The notes under the pieces were generated by a model. It was not told where the DNA came from and searched no databases. It saw only the letters and a program-made list of their open reading frames with translations. Below, one piece after another: positions 27,055 through 33,741 of a stretch of 64,000 bases of DNA. The position numbers were made by a program, and so were the translations under genes. Location of the stretch: contig NZ_SRHY01000001.1 of the NCBI RefSeq assembly GCF_004565465.1, positions 62,001 to 126,000 of the forward strand. The letters are read 5' to 3'. This stretch comes from Lentibacillus salicampi (GTDB lineage Bacteria > Bacillota > Bacilli > Bacillales > Amphibacillaceae). The stretch's first letter is position 1. Every line of letters begins with the position of its first letter.

Positions 27055-27309
27055 TTTGTACTCCATTTTTCAATGATATGACAGTGACTTGACGGATTTT
27101 ATAACAATGACGCTTTACTTGGTGAAAAAATCTCTGCCCGGAGTTATTTGAGGTAGTGACCAATGAGTAAAGGCGTTACTTAGGTATTTACTATTTGTAA
27201 AGCAAAAGGGCTTATTAAATTATTGAATAGGAAGGCTTCCTTTTCTGAATTGGGAAGAAGAGTTGAAGAAAACAATAGGTGTCCACTACACCCGTCCAAA
27301 AGACGGCGG
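27055..27309. other. Gene-free stretch after the DHA2 gene
   Basis: A 40-odd codon frame (LIKLLNRKASFSELGRRVEE) near 27208-27270 has no start or ribosome site and may be a remnant. No terminator or promoter is convincing. Confidence 0.3.
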
Positions 27310-27393
27310 CTAACTGTCCTTAAATGCCCGATTCTGTTCAACTAACAATCAGTGGGGGTAACGTAACCCCCCACTGATTGCAGTTTTACTTTA
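27310..27393. repeat. Dispersed intergenic repeat, family A, partial copy
   Basis: CCCGATTCTGTTCAACTAACA and AATCAGTGGGGG...CCCCCACTGATT followed by TTTTACTTT match the right half of the copies at 904 and 50489. It abuts the end of the nucleoside hydrolase gene, whose transcript it may terminate through the CAGTGGGGG/CCCCCACTG stem. Confidence 0.6.
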
Positions 27394-28344
27394 CCTATCA
27401 TTTGTTAAGATTTTAAGGACGTTCGACACAAAGATATCTTGATTAATTTTCATTGTAATACGTGTACATGTTGGTCCAAAACAATCACCCGCCCCTGGTC
27501 GGAAGTCAGCGATGCTTTCACCGTATGCAAAGTTCCCTTCATATTCAACCTTCACCTCTCGTTTTTTGTACTCATACAATCCGTCAATATCAAGTGCAGC
27601 CATTAAAGCAGCCAAATCGTGCTGCGGTGTGCCGGCAATGCCTGGCTCTTGTTGTTGATAGACTTCATAATAGTAATCTAAGATCGGTTTGATTAACTCT
27701 TCTAATGGAGAATCGGAGCGAGTATCGATGAAATGGACATCTCCTGGCGTCAATAAGGCATTTCTCGTTACATTTAAAGGTACGATTGTCAGGTTAGCTA
27801 CATGCCGGCAAACATAATTAGCGGCAATCGGATCACCGTAAAAGTTTGCTTCCGCTACTTCGGTCGCATTGCCAGGCTCCAGGAAAGCTCCTCCCATCAG
27901 ATAGGTTTCTTTTACATCTTCCATCACTTCAGGACTTAAATAATGGGCTGTAGCCAGAGAAGTGCACCGTCCGACATTAACGATGGTTACGTCATTGCGG
28001 TTGTTCTTGATTAAATCGAACAGCTTACTGAAATTCGAGCGATTCGAATAACGTTCTTCGGGAATGGGAGGATTAATTGGACCCAATCCTTCGATGCCAT
28101 GGATGTCAGGAAAAAAGGCAGGCTCTTCACCGCTCAGGGGACGTGTAGCGCCGGCGATAACAGGAATATCTGTTCGGCCTGCCAGTTCCAGCAAGTACTC
28201 GACATTCCTATACGTCTTTTCCCGTTCGATATTACCGTAGCCACTGACCACGCCAAGGAGATCTACCTCGGGATTCTTCAGCGCATAAGTCAACGCGATA
28301 AAATCATCTATACCTGTATCGGCAAATAAAATTATTTTTTTCAT
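27391..28344 (-). CDS. Nucleoside hydrolase (inosine-uridine preferring type)
   Basis: The protein of about 317 residues hydrolyses ribonucleosides to base and ribose. The N-terminal Ca2+-binding signature is FADTGIDDFIALTYAL, a variant of DTDPGIDD. Later motifs PVIAGATRPL, VNVGRCTSLATAHYL and the aspartate loop HDLAALMAALDID fit the family. I choose ATG 28344, close after GAGGTGG; GTG 28353 is an alternative. It stands alone and would serve purine or pyrimidine salvage. The DTG-ID change at the metal site resembles some pyrimidine or unknown subgroups. Confidence 0.85.
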   Translation of the reverse strand: MKKIILFADTGIDDFIALTYALKNPEVDLLGVVSGYGNIEREKTYRNVEYLLELAGRTDIPVIAGATRPLSGEEPAFFPDIHGIEGLGPINPPIPEERYSNRSNFSKLFDLIKNNRNDVTIVNVGRCTSLATAHYLSPEVMEDVKETYLMGGAFLEPGNATEVAEANFYGDPIAANYVCRHVANLTIVPLNVTRNALLTPGDVHFIDTRSDSPLEELIKPILDYYYEVYQQQEPGIAGTPQHDLAALMAALDIDGLYEYKKREVKVEYEGNFAYGESIADFRPGAGDCFGPTCTRITMKINQDIFVSNVLKILTNDR

Positions 28345-28514
28345 TTTAACCACCTCAACCTACCCTATGAAAAAAAGACAGCTTTGTTTGTATGTTTGTC
28401 TGATGAAGTCTTCTAAAGAGGGGAAGATGGTTAAATGAATGAGAATGGGCGCTTTTATTGGATTTTAATCTCATAAAGAAGACTAGCACGATCAGCAGAA
28501 CATCACCCATCAAG

Positions 28515-28552
28515 AGAACTGTTCATCTAATAAAATGAACAGTTCTTTTTTT
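28515..28552 (+). terminator. Strong terminator-like hairpin without an upstream + strand gene
   Basis: AGAACTGTTCAT and ATGAACAGTTCT form a perfect 12-bp stem followed by seven T. On the + strand the nearest upstream gene ends at 27054, so it may end a small RNA or act as an attenuator for the secreted-protein cluster. The rest of 28345-28677 holds no visible gene. Confidence 0.7.
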
Positions 28553-28677
28553 GTGATCTTACCGTTCTTCATAAACAATAATTATCAGCCTGAAAACTAG
28601 GAATATTGTTCGGTATCCTGAATACATTTACTCATAGAGGTGGACAAGCTTTACGTAACCAAGAAAGGATGTGTGAT

Positions 28678-29106
28678 TTGCGAAAGTTTAAGATTCCCAT
28701 TTTAACACTTATTTTATCGTTGGGGTGCGGATCGGCCATGGCATTTTCACAAGCAGAATCAGGTCTGACAGACTGGTTTCAACCTTCATATGAGCACGAA
28801 AAACAAGGTGTGACAACAGTTTTAATGGATGACAGCAGCGCTATCGAAGAACAAATGCTGCAGCACCTTGACGCTGAAGTGAATAACATAAAGCAAGAGG
28901 CCGACCAGAAGAATAAGACGCATGTATTGCATGCCGAGCAGCAGCTGGATAATTACAAAAAAGACTATTTGAACCATTTGGCAGTAATTCAGGAGACGCT
29001 TGAAAACAAGGATTTTGAAACATACAGGAAAAACAAAGAACAGGAAATACGTCAAACGATCAGGACAGATGTTGAAACGTATCTTGATCAATTATTGTCG
29101 GACTGA
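28678..29106 (+). CDS. Secreted coiled-coil protein, paralogue 1 of 3
   Basis: I choose TTG 28678, spaced well after AAAGGA; the upstream ATG at 28606 has no ribosome site. The 142-residue product has a signal peptide (RKFKIPILTLILSLGCGSAM with cleavage after AMA), then the short motif ESGLTDWFQ, then a charged, almost all-helical body rich in E, Q and K. The motif G-x-x-L/I-x-x/D-W-F/Y recurs at the same place in the two following genes. I do not recognise the family; a surface or spore-associated filament is only a guess. Confidence 0.7.
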   Translation: MRKFKIPILTLILSLGCGSAMAFSQAESGLTDWFQPSYEHEKQGVTTVLMDDSSAIEEQMLQHLDAEVNNIKQEADQKNKTHVLHAEQQLDNYKKDYLNHLAVIQETLENKDFETYRKNKEQEIRQTIRTDVETYLDQLLSD

Positions 29107-29170
29107 TGTATAGGTTGAATCACTTTCGATTTAACGATATATAAAATAATAGACAGGGGGAATTTTTCAA

Positions 29171-29953
29171 ATGAAATTCAATTTAAAGACAGTTAAAGGG
29201 AAAGTAATGGCAGGATCAGTGGTAGTTGTTCTGGTATCAGGTACAAGTGTAGCATTGGCAAGCACGGATGCCGGACAAGCACTCAAAAATTGGTATGATC
29301 AGGCATTTGGTCAAACTGTAGCAGATTCCACCGAAGAGGCTAGGGAATATGGGGAGGGTAAAATCCCGGGAATTGCTGAAGAGTATGCTGGTGTGAAAGA
29401 TGACGCGTCAGCTGATATGGATGCAACGAGGGCTGATGAAACGAGCAGCTCACTTCATGAAATCGACGCCGCTAAAGATGGACATATCGAATCAGTTGAA
29501 AGCACCAAAGAAGAGATTTTGCAGGGAATGGAAAAGGAATTTTATGATATCTACATGGCGGGATGGCTGGATATTCAAGAACTTGGTGATGAAGCCATTG
29601 CATTTGCTGATGACGACCTGACGCAGTACACCGAGGATGCGGGTGACAGAGCTGTGGAACAAGTTACGACTGATTTGACAGATGCTAAGGATGAAGCTGT
29701 ATCGGAGCTGGAAGACGCGATTGAAAATGCGAAGGGTGAGTTGACAGCAGGTTTGGATACGCATGGTGAAATCCTGACAGGGAATCTGACAAACCAGATT
29801 GATTTTGAAATCGAGGAAGTACGGACTGCCGTTGATGATATCGTATCCGAACTTGTCCAGGAGCAGCAAGCTATCATTGCTTCGAAAGCACAGGAATTGG
29901 AGGATGATGCCAAACAAGCTCTGGATGATGTTGTGACGGGTATCAGCAACTAA
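29171..29953 (+). CDS. Secreted acidic coiled-coil protein, paralogue 2 of 3
   Basis: The 260-residue protein starts at ATG 29171 after GGGGGAAT. A signal peptide ends near SVALAS, followed by DAGQALKNWYDQAFGQ, the shared W-aromatic motif. The mature part is very acidic, Ala-rich and helical, with repeated patterns such as DDLTQYTEDAGDRAVEQV and ELEDAIENAKGELTAG that suggest long amphipathic coiled coils. It lies 64 bp after paralogue 1. Apolipophorin-like or phasin-like amphipathic proteins look similar; I cannot name a family. Confidence 0.72.
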   Translation: MKFNLKTVKGKVMAGSVVVVLVSGTSVALASTDAGQALKNWYDQAFGQTVADSTEEAREYGEGKIPGIAEEYAGVKDDASADMDATRADETSSSLHEIDAAKDGHIESVESTKEEILQGMEKEFYDIYMAGWLDIQELGDEAIAFADDDLTQYTEDAGDRAVEQVTTDLTDAKDEAVSELEDAIENAKGELTAGLDTHGEILTGNLTNQIDFEIEEVRTAVDDIVSELVQEQQAIIASKAQELEDDAKQALDDVVTGISN

Positions 29954-29966
29954 TTTGTTGAAAAAC

Positions 29967-29994
29967 GGCAGGAGCTCCTGAGCGGGGTCCTGCC
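29967..29994 (+). terminator. Hairpin between paralogues 2 and 3
   Basis: GGCAGGA and TCCTGCC pair in the gap between the second and third secreted-protein genes. There is no T-run, so it may partially reduce downstream expression or stabilise the upstream message. Confidence 0.4.
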
Positions 29995-30015
29995 TCTCAG
30001 TCAGGAGGGCGTGCC

Positions 30016-30564
30016 TTGAAAAACAGGTATCAGATTCAGCGGAAAAAACGCCGGTTGAAAGCCATCAGAACCATGTTGGGCCTTGTTTTGATATGCACTG
30101 TTCTGGGAAGCAGCATAGGGATCGTTTCTGCTGAACAGGACATTGGTTCCATTTTGTCAAATTGGTTTGATAAAAAAAGTGAGGAATCAATAAGTGAAAT
30201 TGATGAGGCAATTTCAAAGGAACGAAAAGCGCAAACCGAACGGCTGAAAAAAGAACTAAATACGAATATAGAAAATGCCAATAAGCAATTGGAGATATAC
30301 GCAGAAGCCGAAGCGGAAAAAGCTGTTTCCGAACTTGAGCAGTACGCTGATAGCTTATTGGCCGATTTGAATGGTGATCATACCAGTGCAGAAAACGAGG
30401 TGGCAGCTGAATTGGCCGGTATTGTGCAGGACGCCAAAAATCGGATGGCAGAAGTAAAACGTCATAGGAAACCGACTAACAGCGGGGAAAAGGATGTATC
30501 AGGTATGCCGGATACTGATGATTCAGTGGAAAAAACACCTGCAAAGGAGAACGAAACTGAGTAG
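30016..30564 (+). CDS. Secreted coiled-coil protein, paralogue 3 of 3
   Basis: TTG 30016 follows AGGAGGG. The 182-residue protein has a long basic N-region (RKKRRLK), a hydrophobic segment ending VSA, the shared motif DIGSILSNWFDKK, then a highly charged helical segment (AISKERKAQTERLKKELNTN) and a disordered, polar C-terminus. The basic N-region could make it a membrane-anchored rather than secreted protein. It completes a three-gene cluster in the same direction; function unknown. Confidence 0.7.
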   Translation: MKNRYQIQRKKRRLKAIRTMLGLVLICTVLGSSIGIVSAEQDIGSILSNWFDKKSEESISEIDEAISKERKAQTERLKKELNTNIENANKQLEIYAEAEAEKAVSELEQYADSLLADLNGDHTSAENEVAAELAGIVQDAKNRMAEVKRHRKPTNSGEKDVSGMPDTDDSVEKTPAKENETE

Positions 30565-30607
30565 AAATACTGGACTGATTTAAACAACCTTTATTATAAC
30601 AAAATAA

Positions 30608-30640
30608 GCTGCCGGGAGAATCCGGCAGCCCATTTTGTTT
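30608..30640. terminator. Terminator of the coiled-coil cluster
   Basis: GCTGCCGG and CCGGCAGC pair around a 6-nt loop, followed by CCATTTTGTTTATT. It lies between convergent genes and could serve both. Confidence 0.65.
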
Positions 30641-30664
30641 ATTATGATATTTTCCCGGCTGTTA

Positions 30665-30859
30665 CTAGCACCACGCTGCGCCGACGATGATAAGCAGGAT
30701 GAATAATACAACGATCAGCGCAAATCCTCCTGCACCGGAACCGCCGCCATAGCCTGCGCCACCATAGCCGAACCCGGCACCGCCTTGGCAGCCACCGCCA
30801 TAGCCGGCTCCTGCAACATTACCACCATAGCCACATCCACATCTAGGTCCAAATCCCAT
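30665..30859 (-). CDS. YjcZ family microprotein with Gly/Tyr-rich N-terminus
   Basis: The 64-residue protein starts at ATG 30857-30859 after GAGGAGGG. A glycine-rich N-terminus with four cysteines (CGCGYGGN, GGGCQGG, final WC) precedes the same membrane core FALIVVLFILLIIVGAAW as in the other two copies. It is longer than typical YjcZ proteins because of the Gly extension, which resembles spore-coat Gly-rich proteins. Confidence 0.82.
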   Translation of the reverse strand: MGFGPRCGCGYGGNVAGAGYGGGCQGGAGFGYGGAGYGGGSGAGGFALIVVLFILLIIVGAAWC

Positions 30860-30894
30860 TTATAGCCCTCCTCAAAGGTTTTGTTTTTATTACA

Positions 30895-30999
30895 TTAATA
30901 GCCTACGTAAGCAACGCCTACAATAATTAACAGGATAAATAGAACTACGATTAAGGCAAAGCCTCCACCGTAGCCTGCTCCGCCAACATATTCACTCAT
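30895..30999 (-). CDS. YjcZ family microprotein, short form
   Basis: The 34-residue protein starts at ATG 30999 after GGAGGTG and ends at 30895. It reads MSEYVGGAGYGGG, then FALIVVLFILLIIVGVAYVGY. It sits directly upstream of the longer YjcZ copy on the same strand, so the two may be co-transcribed. Single-span membrane topology is expected. Confidence 0.82.
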   Translation of the reverse strand: MSEYVGGAGYGGGFALIVVLFILLIIVGVAYVGY

Positions 31000-31199
31000 T
31001 CATCAACACCTCCATTATCGTTTGTTAGTAATATATGTAGTAATAAGCAGATTGATATGGGTACTCTCCCAATTTACGAGAATTGGGCTTAATTTGGGCT
31101 GATGTATTTTCCGCCGATGCCTCAGTGTATTTGTCCTTTACTGAAAGCTTTCCACATACATATAATGTCGTATGTTTCAGTGAATATGGAGGTGAAAGA

Positions 31200-31472
31200 A
31201 TGTCGGTTGGTCATTTTTATGATTTATGCTGCAAATATAAAGGGCGGCCTGTCAGAATAGCCACACGTGATGGCAGGGTCCACCGTGGTGTCATCAATCA
31301 CGTCGATCATGATCGTGTGTTCATACAGCCCCTTCGTCATGGTGCAGGTTTAGGCGGCTTTGGATATGGTGGTTTTTATGGACCAGGTTATGGATATGGC
31401 ACCGGATTTGGCTATGGCATTGCATTAGGAGCGATTGGTACACTGGCTTTACTTCCATTTTTCTTTTGGTAA
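31200..31472 (+). CDS. Small Sm-like domain protein with Gly-rich tail
   Basis: I choose ATG 31200, close after GGAGGTG. The 90-residue product has an Sm/LSm-like strand pattern in GRPVRIATRDGRVHRGVINH and DHDRVFIQPL, then a Gly/Tyr/Phe tail (FGYGGFYGPGYGYG) and a hydrophobic end. Similar proteins occur beside YjcZ and coat genes in spore formers; a spore-surface role is inferred from context only. Confidence 0.7.
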   Translation: MSVGHFYDLCCKYKGRPVRIATRDGRVHRGVINHVDHDRVFIQPLRHGAGLGGFGYGGFYGPGYGYGTGFGYGIALGAIGTLALLPFFFW

Positions 31473-31492
31473 AGGCTCGTATTCCCTTAACT

Positions 31493-31531
31493 CGAAAAAA
31501 CAGACGAAATCAGGATTCGTCTGTTTTTTCG
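31493..31531. terminator. Bidirectional terminator
   Basis: GAAAAAACAGACGAA pairs with TTCGTCTGTTTTTTC around 7 nt. It ends the Sm-like gene on the + strand and overlaps the last codons of the DUF2268 gene on the minus strand. Confidence 0.85.
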
Positions 31532-32301
31532 ATTATTTTTTCTGATTTAACAGGTAATAACTCTTGTGATGTAACGTCTGCTTTGTTCATATATTTTTTC
31601 ACCAGGTGATATCCCGCACAGTAGCCTGCCATTTTGGGGTAAAATCCAAGCCCATATAACAACTGCGAATGTTTGTGTCCGGATTTTGGGGTGTCCCGAT
31701 TGGGCAGTAGCAAGTTTGTGCAGATTTTTTCCAACACGGCATCCGAATAATAGGACGTCCATTTGCCTGTATATTGATCACCGAGTCTTTCACGGACTGC
31801 GTTTTCCGCTAAACCTTCCAGAATAACGGTATCCAGTAACGTGTAATCTGCTTCTTTTTTTCCGTATTTGGATAACCGGCAGACGTGATGGTATTCATGT
31901 GTAAGTAGTGCGCGGATTTCCTTTTCCGGGTTGTCTTCTGAAATGAACAAAAAGAGTTTGTCAGGGAAGGTTAGTCCTGATTTCCCGTTTTGTTCCTGTC
32001 TCAATTTCCGGTTAGTCGGGTCAGCAGGAAATATAAAAATCGGGATATCCGGTCCGTCCCACTCTTTTTGCAGTTCCTTTGCCTCCTTCTGTACAATGTG
32101 CCAAATGCGCTGTTTCTGTAATGTTTTAATTAGTTCATCCCCGTTTTTGAGAGGAGCGTGGTACATTCCGTGCATGGTTAAGTGCTGATAGATATCGGTG
32201 GCTGAAACCCCTTTGTCAAATAGGCTTTTCAATTTTTCACAAAGATCCAGTGGTTTATCATAATTATCCAGGAGCCATTTGTCGGTTCGAATAACACGCA
32301 T
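31510..32301 (-). CDS. DUF2268 putative zinc-dependent protease
   Basis: The 263-residue protein contains HEYHHVCRL, a classic HExxH zinc site, inside RALLTHEYHHV, with a possible third ligand in LEGLAENAVRERLGD. DUF2268 proteins are predicted cytosolic metallopeptidases of unknown target. I choose ATG 32301, seven bases after GGAG; ATG 32307 is too close to it. It is convergent with the Sm-like gene. Confidence 0.82.
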   Translation of the reverse strand: MRVIRTDKWLLDNYDKPLDLCEKLKSLFDKGVSATDIYQHLTMHGMYHAPLKNGDELIKTLQKQRIWHIVQKEAKELQKEWDGPDIPIFIFPADPTNRKLRQEQNGKSGLTFPDKLFLFISEDNPEKEIRALLTHEYHHVCRLSKYGKKEADYTLLDTVILEGLAENAVRERLGDQYTGKWTSYYSDAVLEKICTNLLLPNRDTPKSGHKHSQLLYGLGFYPKMAGYCAGYHLVKKYMNKADVTSQELLPVKSEKIIEKTDES

Positions 32302-32409
32302 ATGCATACTCCTAACCTGTTCTATCTAAATAGTATGCGTTCAAAAAGGAGAATGAAAAGGACGGTCATCGGCTAAGTTCGCGATATTCCGTCACAACGC
32401 CGATATTAA

Positions 32410-32610
32410 CACGTCAATCGCGTCAAAGTTCTAGTCGGTGAAGTTTTAGCGGGCCAAATGTATGCATTTAGATACATGAGTAGCAGAGAAAAAGCCAACG
32501 AGCTTCTACACGATGTGGTGACTTCTGCGTTGGTGATTGACGTGGGCGGTTTTAGCAGAAGATCCTCTATCGGTGCGTCATTTTCCCCGGACTTTTTGAA
32601 CAATCTCTAA
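32410..32610 (+). other. Unassigned open stretch, possible gene remnant
   Basis: Between a TAA and 32610 a + strand frame of about 65 codons looks protein-like (VLVGEVLAGQMYAFRYMSSR and ALVIDVGGFSRRSS) but lacks a start with a ribosome site. The opposite strand also has a 65-codon frame (32406-32603). I cannot assign either; a fragment of a former gene is the likeliest reading. The rest of 32302-32741 shows nothing else. Confidence 0.3.
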
Positions 32611-32741
32611 TAGATTATGTTCTTTACCATGTCCATGTTACAAAACTTTCAACCGGGAAGGACCGTGAGTTAGACAAATACCTTTTCATTTCGTCCGTTG
32701 TATGAATAGGATATAGCAAAACGAATCAGGGAGGTGTTAAG

Positions 32742-32972
32742 ATGATATATCTTGGAAGACCGGGGAGACCAATGCCGCCGCGACAACCTCCGATGCGCCC
32801 ACCCCGCCAGCCGGTGCAAGGGCCGCGGCGTCCAGCAGGGCAAAACATCCTGAATCATTTCCGGGACTCTGAAGGAAATGTTGATATTGACAAAATCACA
32901 ACGACAGCGCAGCAAGTAGGTAAACTGTATGGTCAGGTCAGCCCGCTAATTACAAAGTTTATAAAACGGTAA
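32742..32972 (+). CDS. YppG family protein (spore-coat-like)
   Basis: The 76-residue protein starts at ATG 32742 after GGGAGGTG. The first half is Pro/Arg-rich (GRPGRPMPPRQPPMRPPRQP). The second half, FRDSEGNVDIDKITTTAQQV and GKLYGQVSPLITKFIKR, matches the conserved YppG C-terminus. The disordered basic N-terminus and helical C-terminus resemble coat-associated proteins. It lies in the sporulation-type gene cluster. Confidence 0.75.
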   Translation: MIYLGRPGRPMPPRQPPMRPPRQPVQGPRRPAGQNILNHFRDSEGNVDIDKITTTAQQVGKLYGQVSPLITKFIKR

Positions 32973-33010
32973 TTGACGGACAGTTTTTTTCATGGGGGGT
33001 GGGAAACCGG

Positions 33011-33451
33011 ATGACCATTCGGAAAGCAACAAAACGGGAAACCCGACAAATTTTAAGCCATTCATTGGAGGTATTAAAAGAAGCAAGCATGGGGTATATC
33101 CCGGCGAAACAGGAAAAAGCGCAGCAAATGGTCACTCCATTTTTGGCGTCGGGAGGCTATTATTTGGTTTACACGAAAAATAATAACCTGCAGGGGTGGA
33201 TAGGCATCGGACGAACAACGGACTATTATACAGACGAACCAGTAGGCATGATTCCGGAACTATACGTGCTGCCGGAACACCGGCACGTGGGGATCGCGAG
33301 GATGCTATGTGCGGAGGCATTACGAAGATTACGAGACTCAGGATATGCGACTGTCCAGCTCAATGTGTTCGCCGGCAACTCTATTAGACAACTTTATCAG
33401 AAGCTTGGTTTTGAGGAAGTTGCAACATTAATGAAAAAACGGCTGGATTAA
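33011..33451 (+). CDS. GNAT family N-acetyltransferase
   Basis: I choose ATG 33011; GTG 32999 overlaps the GGGGGGTGGG ribosome site. The 146-residue product has the acetyl-CoA site IPELYVLPEHRHVGIARMLC (R-x-x-G-x-A variant) and the C-terminal NVFAGNSIRQLYQKLGFEEV motif. The acceptor is unknown. It follows the YppG gene by 38 bp on the same strand. Confidence 0.87.
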   Translation: MTIRKATKRETRQILSHSLEVLKEASMGYIPAKQEKAQQMVTPFLASGGYYLVYTKNNNLQGWIGIGRTTDYYTDEPVGMIPELYVLPEHRHVGIARMLCAEALRRLRDSGYATVQLNVFAGNSIRQLYQKLGFEEVATLMKKRLD

Positions 33452-33462
33452 ACCGATCAGGG

Positions 33463-33496
33463 ACTGTCGTCATAACAAATGACGGCAGTATTTTTG
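33463..33496 (+). terminator. Terminator after the acetyltransferase
   Basis: ACTGTCGTCAT and ATGACGGCAGT pair (one mismatch or G-T) and are followed by ATTTTTG. Confidence 0.75.
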
Positions 33497-33500
33497 GGCT

Positions 33501-33538
33501 ATGGCCGCATCATGGGGATCTTTCACTGATGCGGCCAT
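33501..33538. repeat. Second tandem hairpin
   Basis: ATGGCCGCATCA and TGATGCGGCCAT form a perfect 12-bp stem 12 bp after the terminator. It has no T-run. It lies 200 bp before the subtilase gene in an AT-rich leader. Confidence 0.6.
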
Positions 33539-33741
33539 AATTAGCGCAATATTCAACTAATATAATTTAAATAAAGCTTTATAACTAGTAAACGCTTTAT
33601 GAAGAAATATAATTAGTTCTTTTTAATCTAGTATAAAGATTCAAAAATCTATAATATTGAGTTATAACTGAATATTAAAATCCATTATTAAAGGGGGGAG
33701 GACTAAAAACTTACGAATTTATTTTGATAAGGGGGAGGAAC

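Noticed and set aside
33600..33741. Upstream small gene or riboswitch before the subtilase
   Set aside because: A GGGGGGAGG site at about 33690 is not followed by a usable start codon, and the AT-rich leader shows no known riboswitch motif.
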